The translations under genes were made by a program, and so were the position numbers. Under the pieces are notes generated by a model. That model saw nothing but the letters and a program-made list of their open reading frames with translations, was not told where the DNA came from and did not search any database. 64,000 bases of DNA from Castellaniella sp034675905 (GTDB lineage Bacteria > Pseudomonadota > Gammaproteobacteria > Burkholderiales > Burkholderiaceae_B): contig NZ_JAUCCV010000010.1 in the NCBI RefSeq assembly GCF_034675905.1, positions 248,001 through 312,000 of the forward strand, read 5' to 3'. How positions within the stretch are numbered: the stretch's first letter is position 1; every line of letters begins with the position of its first letter. This document shows positions 26,839 to 34,408 of this stretch, piece after piece.

Positions 26839-27058
26839 GAATAAGGATCTGAGTCTTAACCCAGGTGGTCTTGGCCACCGGCTCAAGAATTCGTGAGCCG
26901 TCGCACAGGACGCGATCTTCCTGGATCAAGACCGACTGCCCCTCAATCGTGTAAGTGATATCGAGCTGATTGCGCACCTCGGGTCTGGGCCTACGACTTT
27001 CAACGAAGCCGCCGACCACACGCTTTATATGCGCCATTTCCAGTTCATTAAACGCCAC
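26789..27058 (-). pseudogene. DUF3024-family gene, 3' end lost
   Basis: Residues 1 to about 70 match the small DUF3024 family: a start like MAFNELEMAHIKRVVGGFVE, RRPRPEVRNQLD, and VAKTTWVKTQ. Family members continue with a Trp-rich tail of about 20-30 residues. Here that tail is replaced after about 26849 by codons read out of frame through the start of nemR, giving an 89-residue product. The GTG start has AAGGGG upstream. I read this as a gene cut by the arrival of nemRA. Confidence 0.6.
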
Positions 27059-27124
27059 CTCTGCCCCTTAACCCTATCTGTCGCCGGACCAACGTTCGCG
27101 AGCAGGGCAAATGCCTCTCCTCGT

Positions 27125-27424
27125 CTACGCATGCATATGCTGCTGCGCTGCCGTCACATCCAGCACATGCCCGGAATGCTCTGCCTGCCATAAATCATAA
27201 TCGGCTTGCATCTGCAGCCACATGATGGCTGTCGGGGCGGGAATCCACTTTGCCAATCGCAAGGCAAGCTCCGGCGTCACGCCAGAGCGCCCGTTGATGA
27301 ACCGGGAAAACTGTACACGCGACACGCCCAGCTGCGTGGCAGCCTCGGTCACGGTGAGACCCAATGCGGGTAGCACGTCTTCTTTAAGCAGGCTGCCCGG
27401 GTGCGGGGGATTGTGCATCTGCAT
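27125..27424 (-). CDS. higA: HigA-type antitoxin (XRE family)
   Basis: 99 residues. The opening NPPHPGSLLKEDVLPALGLTVTEAA and the helix-turn-helix GVSRVQFSRFINGRSGVTPELALRLAKW are the HigA signature. It binds and neutralises the toxin encoded 9 bp upstream, and represses the operon. As usual for hig, the toxin gene comes first. Confidence 0.93.
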   Translation of the reverse strand: MQMHNPPHPGSLLKEDVLPALGLTVTEAATQLGVSRVQFSRFINGRSGVTPELALRLAKWIPAPTAIMWLQMQADYDLWQAEHSGHVLDVTAAQQHMHA

Positions 27425-27433
27425 CGTGTGCTC

Positions 27434-27715
27434 CTAGTGATAATCCTGGTAATCGACCAAAATGGCATCCTGCCCATCAAAGGCAAAGCTTAGCCGCCAG
27501 TTGCCATTGACCCAGACGGACCAGTGTCCTCGTAGATCCAAGCCTTTCAGTGGATGCAGCCGCCAACCTGGTACATCCATGTCCTCTGGCCTGGTAGCGC
27601 GATTCAACGCCATCAGCTGGCGCTGCAAGCGAGAAGCATGAGCGGCCTGAATCTTCGCCTTCGACCCCGTCTCGAAGAACAGCTGGATGCCTTTGTGCCG
27701 AAAGCTTTTGATCAT
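27434..27715 (-). CDS. higB: HigB-type toxin (RelE superfamily)
   Basis: 93 residues. The sequence MIKSFRHKGIQLFFETG, LHPLKG, GHWSVWVNGNWRLSF and VDYQDYH is the HigB pattern; it is expected to cleave mRNA on the ribosome. The start at 27715 matches family length. A likely promoter with TACAAT lies just upstream on the minus strand. The toxin looks intact, paired with an intact antitoxin. Confidence 0.93.
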   Translation of the reverse strand: MIKSFRHKGIQLFFETGSKAKIQAAHASRLQRQLMALNRATRPEDMDVPGWRLHPLKGLDLRGHWSVWVNGNWRLSFAFDGQDAILVDYQDYH

Positions 27716-27781
27716 GCTGTATTGTATCTTGTAAAGACACACGACGCAATATCGGCTCTGTCCTTTACCCGGCAGTTCTAA

Positions 27782-27891
27782 CCATGCCTACTTCGCATGG
27801 AGAACGCGTTGTAAACCAGGGGCCGACTGCACCACCACTGAATCATCAGTGGACTCAAAAGCTTGTCAGATTTCTGGCAGGCTTTTTTTTT
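27782..27891 (+). ncRNA. Orphan three-hairpin RNA candidate with terminator
   Basis: Three hairpins stand in a row on the plus strand, ending in a T-run. CCATGC/GCATGG (27782-27800) and CCACTGA/TCAGTGG (27835-27852) are perfect. GCTTGTCAG/CTGGCAGGC (27861-27882) is followed by nine Ts (27883-27891), a textbook intrinsic terminator. No plus-strand gene precedes it for 2.8 kb, and higB points the other way, so the terminator seems to end a short independent transcript. No known family is recognised. Confidence 0.45.
27861..27891 (+). terminator. Intrinsic terminator of the orphan RNA
   Basis: A 9-bp stem (27861-27869 with 27874-27882, two G-U pairs), loop ATTT, then nine Ts. The 342-bp gap 27716-28057 that contains it holds no other recognisable gene. 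A further inverted repeat TAATGGG/CCCATTA (27933-27974) lies before the next gene. Confidence 0.75.
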
Positions 27892-28057
27892 CGTCCTATG
27901 TCCTGCGGCTGTCAACCAAGTGCCAATCGCGCTAATGGGTTCAGCTTCTTGGCTTCTTCGGTTCTACCCCATTAACGGAGGCTGCCAGGCCATGGACTGG
28001 GTGAAAAGTGAGTGACGATATACTGTTTTCGTCGAAAAGGTGGTAGAGGGCGGTAGT

Positions 28058-28798
28058 ATGGCTGCAATCCAATCCCGCTGGGGGCGCTGGCTGGTCCAGT
28101 GCCTGTCCTGTCTGTCCCTTCTGTCTGCGCTGGTCTGGCTGGCCGCGATGGCCTTGATGTTGTACGACGCCAACACCTATCTCTCGAAAATATCCGCCCA
28201 GCCCACCCCGTCGCTGGATGATCTGATTCTGTCCGGCCATGTCGAATTGGCCGGGCCGGTGCGGCAGGGGACGGACGGCATTGCCGCCCCCTTTGGCTGG
28301 GTGCTTGGCCGAACGCCGTGCGCGCAAGTGCTGGCGCAGGTGCCGGACAGCAGTCAGAATGCCTCTGTCGCTGTCATCCTCGTGGGCGCTCAGGGTGTGG
28401 CTGCATTGGGCGTGCCGGGCCTGCTCGGCCTATCTGTCGGCTGTAACGCGGATGACGTCGTGGATCGCGTCTCGATGCGGTTTTACAAGGACCGTGATGA
28501 ACAGGTCCGCATGCGGGCTATGGCGCGGGAATTAAGCGCACGCTATCGTGTCGTCCAGGCGCCGTCCCCGGCCCGCCAGCCCAATGGGAAGAATCGGTTT
28601 GCCGCCTGGCGGGCGGACAACGCCATCATCGACCTGAACTATCACATCATGGACCGCAATTTCCGGCTGGAATACGCGGACCCCTGCATCCGGGTACGTA
28701 TCGACCAACGGCTGCAGCATGATCGGGGCGAAACCCTTGAAGAATCCAAGGCTGCAGACGCCGCGTATGCCGCCTGCCTGCGTTCACCAGGAAATTAA
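28058..28798 (+). CDS. Hypothetical protein, single N-terminal membrane anchor
   Basis: 246 residues; no family recognised. One strong hydrophobic helix (about 12-37, LVQCLSCLSLLSALVWLAAM) near the N-terminus probably anchors the protein, with the rest outside the cytoplasm. A second hydrophobic stretch (VAVILVGAQGVAALGVPGLLGL, about 105-128) follows. The mature part has cysteines in RTPCAQV, VGCNAD, ADPCIRV and AACLRS. The ATG at 28058 has GAGGG upstream. A possible -10 box TATACT is at 28019-28024. It lies two bases before the next membrane-protein gene, so the two form a pair. Confidence 0.6.
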   Translation: MAAIQSRWGRWLVQCLSCLSLLSALVWLAAMALMLYDANTYLSKISAQPTPSLDDLILSGHVELAGPVRQGTDGIAAPFGWVLGRTPCAQVLAQVPDSSQNASVAVILVGAQGVAALGVPGLLGLSVGCNADDVVDRVSMRFYKDRDEQVRMRAMARELSARYRVVQAPSPARQPNGKNRFAAWRADNAIIDLNYHIMDRNFRLEYADPCIRVRIDQRLQHDRGETLEESKAADAAYAACLRSPGN

Positions 28799-28800
28799 AG

Positions 28801-29268
28801 ATGACAGCCGCCCCGCAACCCGCCGCCCCGCTTGCCGCGCCCCGGATGTCCCGGCATGTCGTCCATGGCCTGATCCGCCATTGGCTGCTGCGGCACGCGC
28901 CCATCGACTGGCTGATGCTGACCAAGGTCTGGTGGATATTCTGGATCATGGGTTTTTTGCTGAGCTGGCTGTTCGTCTGGGGGCCGCTCGGGGGCTACTT
29001 GGACCCGGACGGGGGCATGGCCGGTGTCTGGCTGTTTTCGATCATGACGACGGCGGCGTGGCTGGTGCTGGGCGGGCTGTTCATCTGCCGAGCGCTGTGC
29101 AGGTGGCAGGCGGTGCCCGATGCGCTGTTGCAGGCGCTGTTGGCGGCGGCACCCGATGATGTCCCCGAGGCGGATCGCACCCGGCTGCGGCAATTGATCC
29201 AGCAGCAGGGGCCGATCGCCTATCGGACCCTGTTTGCGTGGTGCGGCAAGCGATTTACCTCGGTGTAA
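28801..29268 (+). CDS. Hypothetical protein, two membrane helices
   Basis: 155 residues; no family recognised. Helices at about 41-61 (MLTKVWWIFWIMGFLLSWLF) and 75-97 (WLFSIMTTAAWLVLGGLFIC) are joined by GPLGGYLDPDGG. The C-terminal 55 residues are soluble (ALLAAAPDDVPEADRTRLRQ) and probably cytoplasmic. The start lies two bases after the upstream stop; the two products may form one membrane complex. Confidence 0.6.
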   Translation: MTAAPQPAAPLAAPRMSRHVVHGLIRHWLLRHAPIDWLMLTKVWWIFWIMGFLLSWLFVWGPLGGYLDPDGGMAGVWLFSIMTTAAWLVLGGLFICRALCRWQAVPDALLQALLAAAPDDVPEADRTRLRQLIQQQGPIAYRTLFAWCGKRFTSV

Positions 29269-29365
29269 AAACGGCTTTTTGCGGGACGGCATCCAAAGGC
29301 GTACGAACGACCACGATCTTGAGCGTCTCGATGACTTTCTTGCGTCGGACAATCGCTGTTTTCCG

Positions 29366-29401
29366 CTACGCATGCGCATGATGCTGCGCCGCTTTCACGT
29401 C
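29366..29401 (-). pseudogene. Remnant of a second higA 3' end
   Basis: The minus strand encodes DVKAAQHHAHA followed by TAG, matching the C-terminus of the intact HigA at 27125 (DVTAAQQHMHA and TAG) at 8 of 11 residues. Upstream codons do not extend the match. It is the tail of a lost second hig locus or of a partial duplication. The rest of 29269-29473 shows nothing recognisable, apart from an open stretch on the same strand (ETLKIVVVRTPLDAVPQKA) of unknown origin. Confidence 0.5.
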
Positions 29402-29473
29402 AGGAGACTGCCTGGGTGAAGTCGCTTTAACTGACGGGACCAGGCTGTAAGCTGCAGTCTAGTCCTGATTTTT

Positions 29474-29501
29474 TTGAAAGCTCCGGCTCTCGAGGTACAA
29501 T
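29474..29501 (+). promoter_or_regulatory. Sigma-70 promoter of the SulP gene
   Basis: TTGAAA (29474-29479) and TACAAT (29496-29501) are separated by 16 bp. Transcription would start near 29508, leaving an untranslated leader of about 190 nt. Confidence 0.6.
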
Positions 29502-29507
29502 CCGGTC

Positions 29508-29695
29508 CTCGGTATCCGCAATGGATATCGGCTGATCGTACATCACGATTTTCACTGGACCCGGCTTGCCGGGTGGCTCGACCGGGCGCCTATCCCTCGG
29601 ACAATCCCAAGCGAATCAGGCTCGCTCCGAGACCGACTTACTCACTGACTGCTGGTGCAACGCCCCTCGCTTGCTAGCTTTAGCTTAGCCAATTC
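29508..29695 (+). ncRNA. Structured 5' leader of the SulP gene (possible riboswitch)
   Basis: The leader holds at least three hairpins: ATCGT/ACGAT (29535-29549), CCCGGC/GCCGGG (29560-29573), and a two-stem element. In the last, CTCGG (29596-29600) pairs with CCGAG (29627-29631) around a 9-nt one-sided bulge ACAATCCCA and an inner stem AGCGA/TCGCT. Long bulges flanked by stems are typical of ligand-binding leaders. No obvious ribosome site precedes the ATG at 29696. I do not recognise a known riboswitch class. Confidence 0.45.
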
Positions 29696-31144
29696 ATGTC
29701 TTTTTTCTCCTCGTTTCACCGCGAATGGTGGTTCAGTCCGCGCGCCGATATGCTCGCCGGCATCCTGGTCGCGCTGGCTCTTATCCCGGAGGCGATCGGT
29801 TTCTCCATCATCGCCGGCGTAGACCCGAGCGTGGGACTCTATGCATCCTTCTCCATCGCTGTCATCATTTCCTTGGTCGGCGGACGACCGGGAATGATTT
29901 CCGCGGCCACCGCTGCGGTTGCCGTACTCGTTGTGCCCTTGGTTCGCGATCATGGGGTCGATTACCTTTTTGCCGCAACGATGCTGATGGGCCTGCTGCA
30001 AGTGGCGGCGGGTTTCTTAAGGCTCGATCTTCTGATGCAGTACGTGTCCAGGTCAGTGGTCACGGGTTTTGTAAACGCATTGGCCATTCTGATATTCATT
30101 GCCCAACTGCCACAACTGACTCATGTCACATGGGTGACGTATGCCATGGTCGCCGCGGGTCTAGCCATCATCTACCTTGTGCCACGGCTTACCAAGGCGA
30201 TACCTTCGCCTCTGATTGCCATCGTTGTGCTCACCATGGTTGCCATCTATGGCAATCTGAACGTGCACACGGTGGGTGACATGGGCGACCTGCCCTCCGC
30301 GCTGCCGTCATTCTTCATCCCAAACGTGCCCTTTACATTGGAAACGCTGCGTATCGTTTTTCCTTTTTCACTGGCCATGGCGGCGGTAGGCCTTCTGGAA
30401 TCCATGATGACCGCTCAGATCGTCGATGATCTGACTGACACGCCCAGCGATAAGCGTCGCGAATGCAAAGGCCAGGGAATTGCCAATTTCCTTACCGGGT
30501 TTCTAGGCGGCATGGGCGGCTGCGCCATGATCGGGCAATCCGTCATCAATGTTAAGTCCGGCGGATACACGCGCTTATCGACGTTCGTGGCCGGTACGTT
30601 TCTTCTTTTCCTGATTGTCGCCCTTGGACCATTGGTTTCACGCATCCCGATGCCGGCGCTGGTTGCGGTGATGATCATGGTGTCGATTGGCACCTTCAGC
30701 TGGGGGTCCATCAAGAATCTCCGCTCTCATCCCTGGCAGTCGTCGGTGGTGATGCTCGTGACGGTTGTCGTCGTGGTCTGGACGCATGACTTGGCCCAGG
30801 GCGTGCTGGCCGGCGTGGTGCTGAGCGGACTGTTCTTCGCCAGCAAGGTAAGGCAGCTCTTTACGGTCCGTTCCGAGCTCTCGCCGGATGGCAAGACACG
30901 CACCTATTTTTATTCTGGGCAAGTATTTTTCGCCTCTGCCGAACGATTTGCGGAGTCGATTGATTTCAAGGAGGTGGTCGACAAGGTGGTGATTGATGTT
31001 TCCCACGCACACGTCTGGGATATATCGGCCGTAGGCATTCTGGATAAGACCATCATCAAACTGCGGCGAGAAGGTGCTGCCGTGGAGATAGTCGGACTCA
31101 ACGAAGCGAGCGCCGCCATGGTCAGACGGTTCGCCACGACCTGA
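29696..31144 (+). CDS. SulP-family anion transporter with STAS domain
   Basis: 482 residues. Residues 1 to about 380 form the membrane domain (RADMLAGILVALALIPEAIGFS at the first helix; GFLGGMGGCAMIGQS in the middle), and about 390-482 a STAS domain (VVIDVSHAHVWDISAVGILD). SulP proteins carry sulfate, bicarbonate or other anions; the substrate is not fixed by sequence. It sits alone in the accessory region behind a structured leader. Confidence 0.9.
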   Translation: MSFFSSFHREWWFSPRADMLAGILVALALIPEAIGFSIIAGVDPSVGLYASFSIAVIISLVGGRPGMISAATAAVAVLVVPLVRDHGVDYLFAATMLMGLLQVAAGFLRLDLLMQYVSRSVVTGFVNALAILIFIAQLPQLTHVTWVTYAMVAAGLAIIYLVPRLTKAIPSPLIAIVVLTMVAIYGNLNVHTVGDMGDLPSALPSFFIPNVPFTLETLRIVFPFSLAMAAVGLLESMMTAQIVDDLTDTPSDKRRECKGQGIANFLTGFLGGMGGCAMIGQSVINVKSGGYTRLSTFVAGTFLLFLIVALGPLVSRIPMPALVAVMIMVSIGTFSWGSIKNLRSHPWQSSVVMLVTVVVVVWTHDLAQGVLAGVVLSGLFFASKVRQLFTVRSELSPDGKTRTYFYSGQVFFASAERFAESIDFKEVVDKVVIDVSHAHVWDISAVGILDKTIIKLRREGAAVEIVGLNEASAAMVRRFATT

Positions 31145-31183
31145 GCGGCGCGATTGGTCTAGGCGTCGAAATTTGGCGCCATT

Positions 31184-32188
31184 TCAGATGCCCCGAACGA
31201 CTCTTTGACCGAACCGTTCCCGATCATGCGGCGTGGAAAGATCCTGCTGCGGGCCTACGGAAATGATACCGTGCGGGTTGATCGTCGGATGGCTGCGAAA
31301 ATAGTGGTGGCGAATGTGATCCATGTACACCGTTTGTGCGACACCCGGCATCTGGTAGATATCGCGCAAGAGGCCTGAAAGGTTTGGATAGTCGGCGATG
31401 CGCTTGCGGTCGCACTTGAAGTGCGTGACATACACCGCATCAAAGCGCACAAGCGTGGTCCACAGGCGCAGATCTGCTTCAGTCAGCACATTGCCCAGAA
31501 GATAGCGGCTCTTGCCCAGCCGGTGCTCTAAGTCCTCGAGAGTATCGAAGAGCGCCGTCACGGCCTCGTCGTAGGCTGCCTGGCTGGTAGCGAACCCTGC
31601 CCGATACACACCGTTGTTCACGCGCGGATAAATGATGTCGTTGACGGCATCAATGCCGGCACGCAGATCGGCTGGATAGTAATCGCCGGGAGCCACGCCC
31701 TCGCCATCGAAGGCGACACCGAGCATACGCATGATTTCGGAGGACTCATTATTGACGATGGTCTCGCGCTCTCTGTCCCAGAGCGTGGGCACCGTCACGC
31801 GACCCGTGTAGTGGGGATCGGCTTTCTGATAGAGCTGGTAGAGCCTGTCGCAGTGGTAGAGCCGATCACCCGTGGCCCCTCCAAAATCGGTCCCAAACTC
31901 CCAACCGTTTTCCAGCATCAGGGGGTGAACCACCGAAATGCCTATATGCTCTTCCAACCCCTTCCAGGCACGCATCACAAGCGTGCGGTGCGCCCACGGG
32001 CACGCATAGGACACGTACAAGTGATAACGGCCTGCTTGCGCCTTGAACCCACCTTCGCCAGTCGGACCTGCGCTGCCGTCCCTGGTCACCCAGTTGCGGT
32101 ATTGGCTGGCCTTGCGCTCGAAGCGCCCGCCCGTGCTTTTGGTGTCGTACCACTGGTCCTGCCACTTTCCGTCGACCAATAATCCCAT
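31184..32188 (-). CDS. Glutathionyl-hydroquinone reductase (YqjG/EcmB type)
   Basis: 334 residues. A xenobiotic-class glutathione transferase that reduces glutathionyl-hydroquinones; the catalytic Cys is in SYACPWAHRT (C63). The extended N-terminus DGKWQDQWYDTKSTGGRF and the C-terminal RFDAVYVTHFKCD are hallmarks. It lies downstream of the truncated zinc-ribbon and FrnE-like genes on the same strand. With NemA it forms a quinone and electrophile-handling set. Confidence 0.93.
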   Translation of the reverse strand: MGLLVDGKWQDQWYDTKSTGGRFERKASQYRNWVTRDGSAGPTGEGGFKAQAGRYHLYVSYACPWAHRTLVMRAWKGLEEHIGISVVHPLMLENGWEFGTDFGGATGDRLYHCDRLYQLYQKADPHYTGRVTVPTLWDRERETIVNNESSEIMRMLGVAFDGEGVAPGDYYPADLRAGIDAVNDIIYPRVNNGVYRAGFATSQAAYDEAVTALFDTLEDLEHRLGKSRYLLGNVLTEADLRLWTTLVRFDAVYVTHFKCDRKRIADYPNLSGLLRDIYQMPGVAQTVYMDHIRHHYFRSHPTINPHGIISVGPQQDLSTPHDRERFGQRVVRGI

Positions 32189-32334
32189 GAAACCACCTTT
32201 TTAAGTTCAAGCCCGCCAATGGCAGGCGTCGCCTCGGCAGACCATTCATGTGCGCAATGCGGACAAATATAGTGTTCGCCATCCTGATAGGTATCCTGGG
32301 CGGCGCATTCAGGGCAATTCGGGAAATCAGGCAT
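32086..32334 (-). pseudogene. Truncated YjdM/PhnA-type zinc-ribbon gene
   Basis: The first 28 or so residues are the YjdM zinc ribbon: NCPECAAQDTYQDGEHYICPHCAHEW, with two CxxC pairs. The normal alkylphosphonate-type body (about 80 residues) is missing. After about 32251 the frame runs on through the start of the hydroquinone-reductase gene, ending at 82 residues. The ATG (32334) lies inside the last codons of the FrnE-like gene, so it was probably translationally coupled. It may yield only a small zinc ribbon or be dead. Confidence 0.6.
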
Positions 32335-32983
32335 CGTGCACGGCGCCAGCCACCTGACGCAGGGCGCGCTCGAAGAACTCGGGCGCCTGGCCGCCCTGAA
32401 TGAGATGCTGATCATTCAAGATGATGGACGGGACGGAAGTGATGCCTTGCTGTGCGTAGAAATGCTCACGCGCGCGCACGTCCGCCGCATATTTGTCGGA
32501 ATCCAGAATCTCGCGTGCTTGCTCGGTATCCAGACCCGACTCGTGGCACAAGCGGATCAGCACGTCATGCGCGCTGGGGTTTTCACCATCCGTGAAGTAC
32601 GCCTTCAAGAGCGCATGCTTCAGCACCAACTGACGCCCATGGAGGCCGGCCCAATGCAAAAGCCGATGCGCATCGAAAGTGTTGTACGTGTGCGTGCGCT
32701 TGTCCATATGAAACGTGAAGCCGACCTCAAGGCCGCGCGCGGTGATGAGCTCGCCGTTGTGCCGCACCTGCTCAGGCGTCATCCCATACTTACGCGACAA
32801 GCGTTCTACGGTGTCCTGCCCCTCGGGCGGCATGTCCGGGTTCAATTCGAAGGGCTGGAAATGAATCTGCGCCTCGACCTCGCCATCAAGCCTGGCCAAG
32901 GCGCTTTCCAGCGAAGCAAGCCCCACTGCGCACCACGGACAAGACACATCAGAAACGAAATCGATCTTGATCCGGGCAGTCAT
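32327..32983 (-). CDS. DsbA-family thiol oxidoreductase, FrnE-like
   Basis: 218 residues with a thioredoxin fold and helical insertion; no signal peptide, so cytoplasmic. The active site is SCPWC (C15, C18). C-terminal GITSVPSIILNDQHLIQGGQ is the cis-proline region. FrnE proteins act in oxidative-stress tolerance as disulfide isomerase or oxidase. The start at 32983 (MTARIKIDFVSD) fits the family. It is first in a run with the truncated zinc ribbon and the hydroquinone reductase. Confidence 0.9.
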   Translation of the reverse strand: MTARIKIDFVSDVSCPWCAVGLASLESALARLDGEVEAQIHFQPFELNPDMPPEGQDTVERLSRKYGMTPEQVRHNGELITARGLEVGFTFHMDKRTHTYNTFDAHRLLHWAGLHGRQLVLKHALLKAYFTDGENPSAHDVLIRLCHESGLDTEQAREILDSDKYAADVRAREHFYAQQGITSVPSIILNDQHLIQGGQAPEFFERALRQVAGAVHDA

Positions 32984-33131
32984 ACGCGGCTCCTGTAAAA
33001 GCAAATGGCAGCGCCCCCATTCTATCCGACGGCTACATCCAACACGGGTATCCGTCCGAGCGGTGTTAGCGAATGGAGCAGCGCAGGCCACGGATGAATA
33101 CTCAACACGCAGCAGGATGCGAATGCAGCGT

Positions 33132-34232
33132 TTACTGCGCCAGCGCCCAGGCGACATGTTCACGCACCAGGGCGCTTTCATGATCGGCGCGGCTTAGCAA
33201 GGCAGCACGCAATTCCCGGGCCTGCGCCGCGTCGGCCTGACGCAGCGCATTGCCCAGCGCCACAGCGATATTGCGCAGCCAGCGCTCGTGATTGATGCGC
33301 CGGACCGGCCCGCCCTCGGTATATTTTAGAAAGGTGGCTTCGTCCCAGGCGAACAGTTCTACCAGCCGGTGACCGACCAGCGGTGAGCGCTCGTCAAAAT
33401 CCGGCAGTTCGGTCGTTTGCGCATATTTGTTCCAAGGGCAGATCGTCTGGCAATCATCGCAGCCATAGATATGGTTGCCCATCAGCGGTCGCAATTCCTC
33501 GGGGATGGGGCCGTGATTTTCGATGGTGAGATAGGAAATACAGCGGCGCGCATCGACCACGCCCGGCGCGACGATGGCGCCCGTAGGACAGACGTCGATA
33601 CAGGCGGTACAGGTGCCGCAATGCGCGCTGACCGGATCGGTGGGCTCGAGCGGAAAATCCACAAAGATCTCGCCCAGAAAGAACATCGACCCTGCATCAC
33701 GCGAGAGCACCATGGAATGCTTGCCCCGCCAACCTTGTCCGCTGCGGCTGGCCAGTTCCTTTTCCAGCACCGGCGCTGAATCTGAAAAAACACGATAGCC
33801 AAAGGGACCGACCAGCGTCTCGATGCGGCCACATAATTTTTGCAGCCGCGAGCGCACCACCTTGTGATAATCACGCCCCCGCGCATACAGCGACACCACG
33901 CCCTCGCCCGGTTCGTTCAGCCGCGACAGTTCGCGCGCTTGCCAGCCGGGCGCTGTGCCGCGCGGCAGATAGGGCATGCGCGCCGTGATCACGCTGATCG
34001 TGCCGGGGACCAGTTCCGCCGGGCGCGCACGCTTGAGGCCGTGGCGCTCCATGTAATGCAGGTCACCGTGATACCCCAGGGCCAGCCACTGCAGCAACTG
34101 CGGTTCCGCCGAAGACAGATCCACCCCCGAGACGCCGACTTGGGAAAACCCCAGTTCGTGCGCCCAGGCCCGTATCTGATGGATCCATTGGCTGCTGCCG
34201 GTGCTGGTCGATAAGGAGGTTGAGGAGGGCAT
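33132..34232 (-). CDS. queG: Epoxyqueuosine reductase
   Basis: 366 residues; performs the last step of queuosine synthesis in tRNA using cobalamin and two [4Fe-4S] clusters. Cluster ligands lie in HCGTCTACIDVCPTGAI (C205, C208, C211, C215) and GCDDCQTICPWN (C258, C261, C265). The C-terminal HEAT-like repeats (INHERWLRNIAVALGNALR) are intact. This is the first clear core gene after the accessory region. Confidence 0.95.
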   Translation of the reverse strand: MPSSTSLSTSTGSSQWIHQIRAWAHELGFSQVGVSGVDLSSAEPQLLQWLALGYHGDLHYMERHGLKRARPAELVPGTISVITARMPYLPRGTAPGWQARELSRLNEPGEGVVSLYARGRDYHKVVRSRLQKLCGRIETLVGPFGYRVFSDSAPVLEKELASRSGQGWRGKHSMVLSRDAGSMFFLGEIFVDFPLEPTDPVSAHCGTCTACIDVCPTGAIVAPGVVDARRCISYLTIENHGPIPEELRPLMGNHIYGCDDCQTICPWNKYAQTTELPDFDERSPLVGHRLVELFAWDEATFLKYTEGGPVRRINHERWLRNIAVALGNALRQADAAQARELRAALLSRADHESALVREHVAWALAQ

Positions 34233-34373
34233 CTTGCAAGTCTAGTCGTTTTCGGTGGATTCAGAGGCCGCCCGCCACGCATCAACCAACGGCACGCCGG
34301 AGAGGGCCATTGCACAGCCGCACGAGTACCTGTTGTACAGTGAGCACTGGAAGACAAAGGACCTGCAAAGACC

Positions 34374-34403
34374 GCGACACCTCGCTTGAATGTACGCTAT
34401 ATA
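34374..34403 (+). promoter_or_regulatory. Putative promoter of a leaderless small gene
   Basis: GCGACA (34374-34379) and TATATA (34398-34403) are 18 bp apart. The expected transcript start is at about 34410, on the GTG start codon at 34409. Confidence 0.35.
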
Positions 34404-34408
34404 GCTCA

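Noticed and set aside
26789..26886. Longer nemR beginning at 26886
   Set aside because: The extra 16 residues have no family support and lie within the broken DUF3024 gene.
27774..27850. Possible integron attC site near higBA
   Set aside because: TTCTAAC resembles one core site, but no matching GTTRRRY partner is found at the right distance and no integron integrase is present.
23820..34400. Second copy of the tRNA-Phe 3' end as an attachment repeat
   Set aside because: I searched by eye for the T-arm and acceptor sequence and found no convincing duplicate, so the right end of the element stays undefined.
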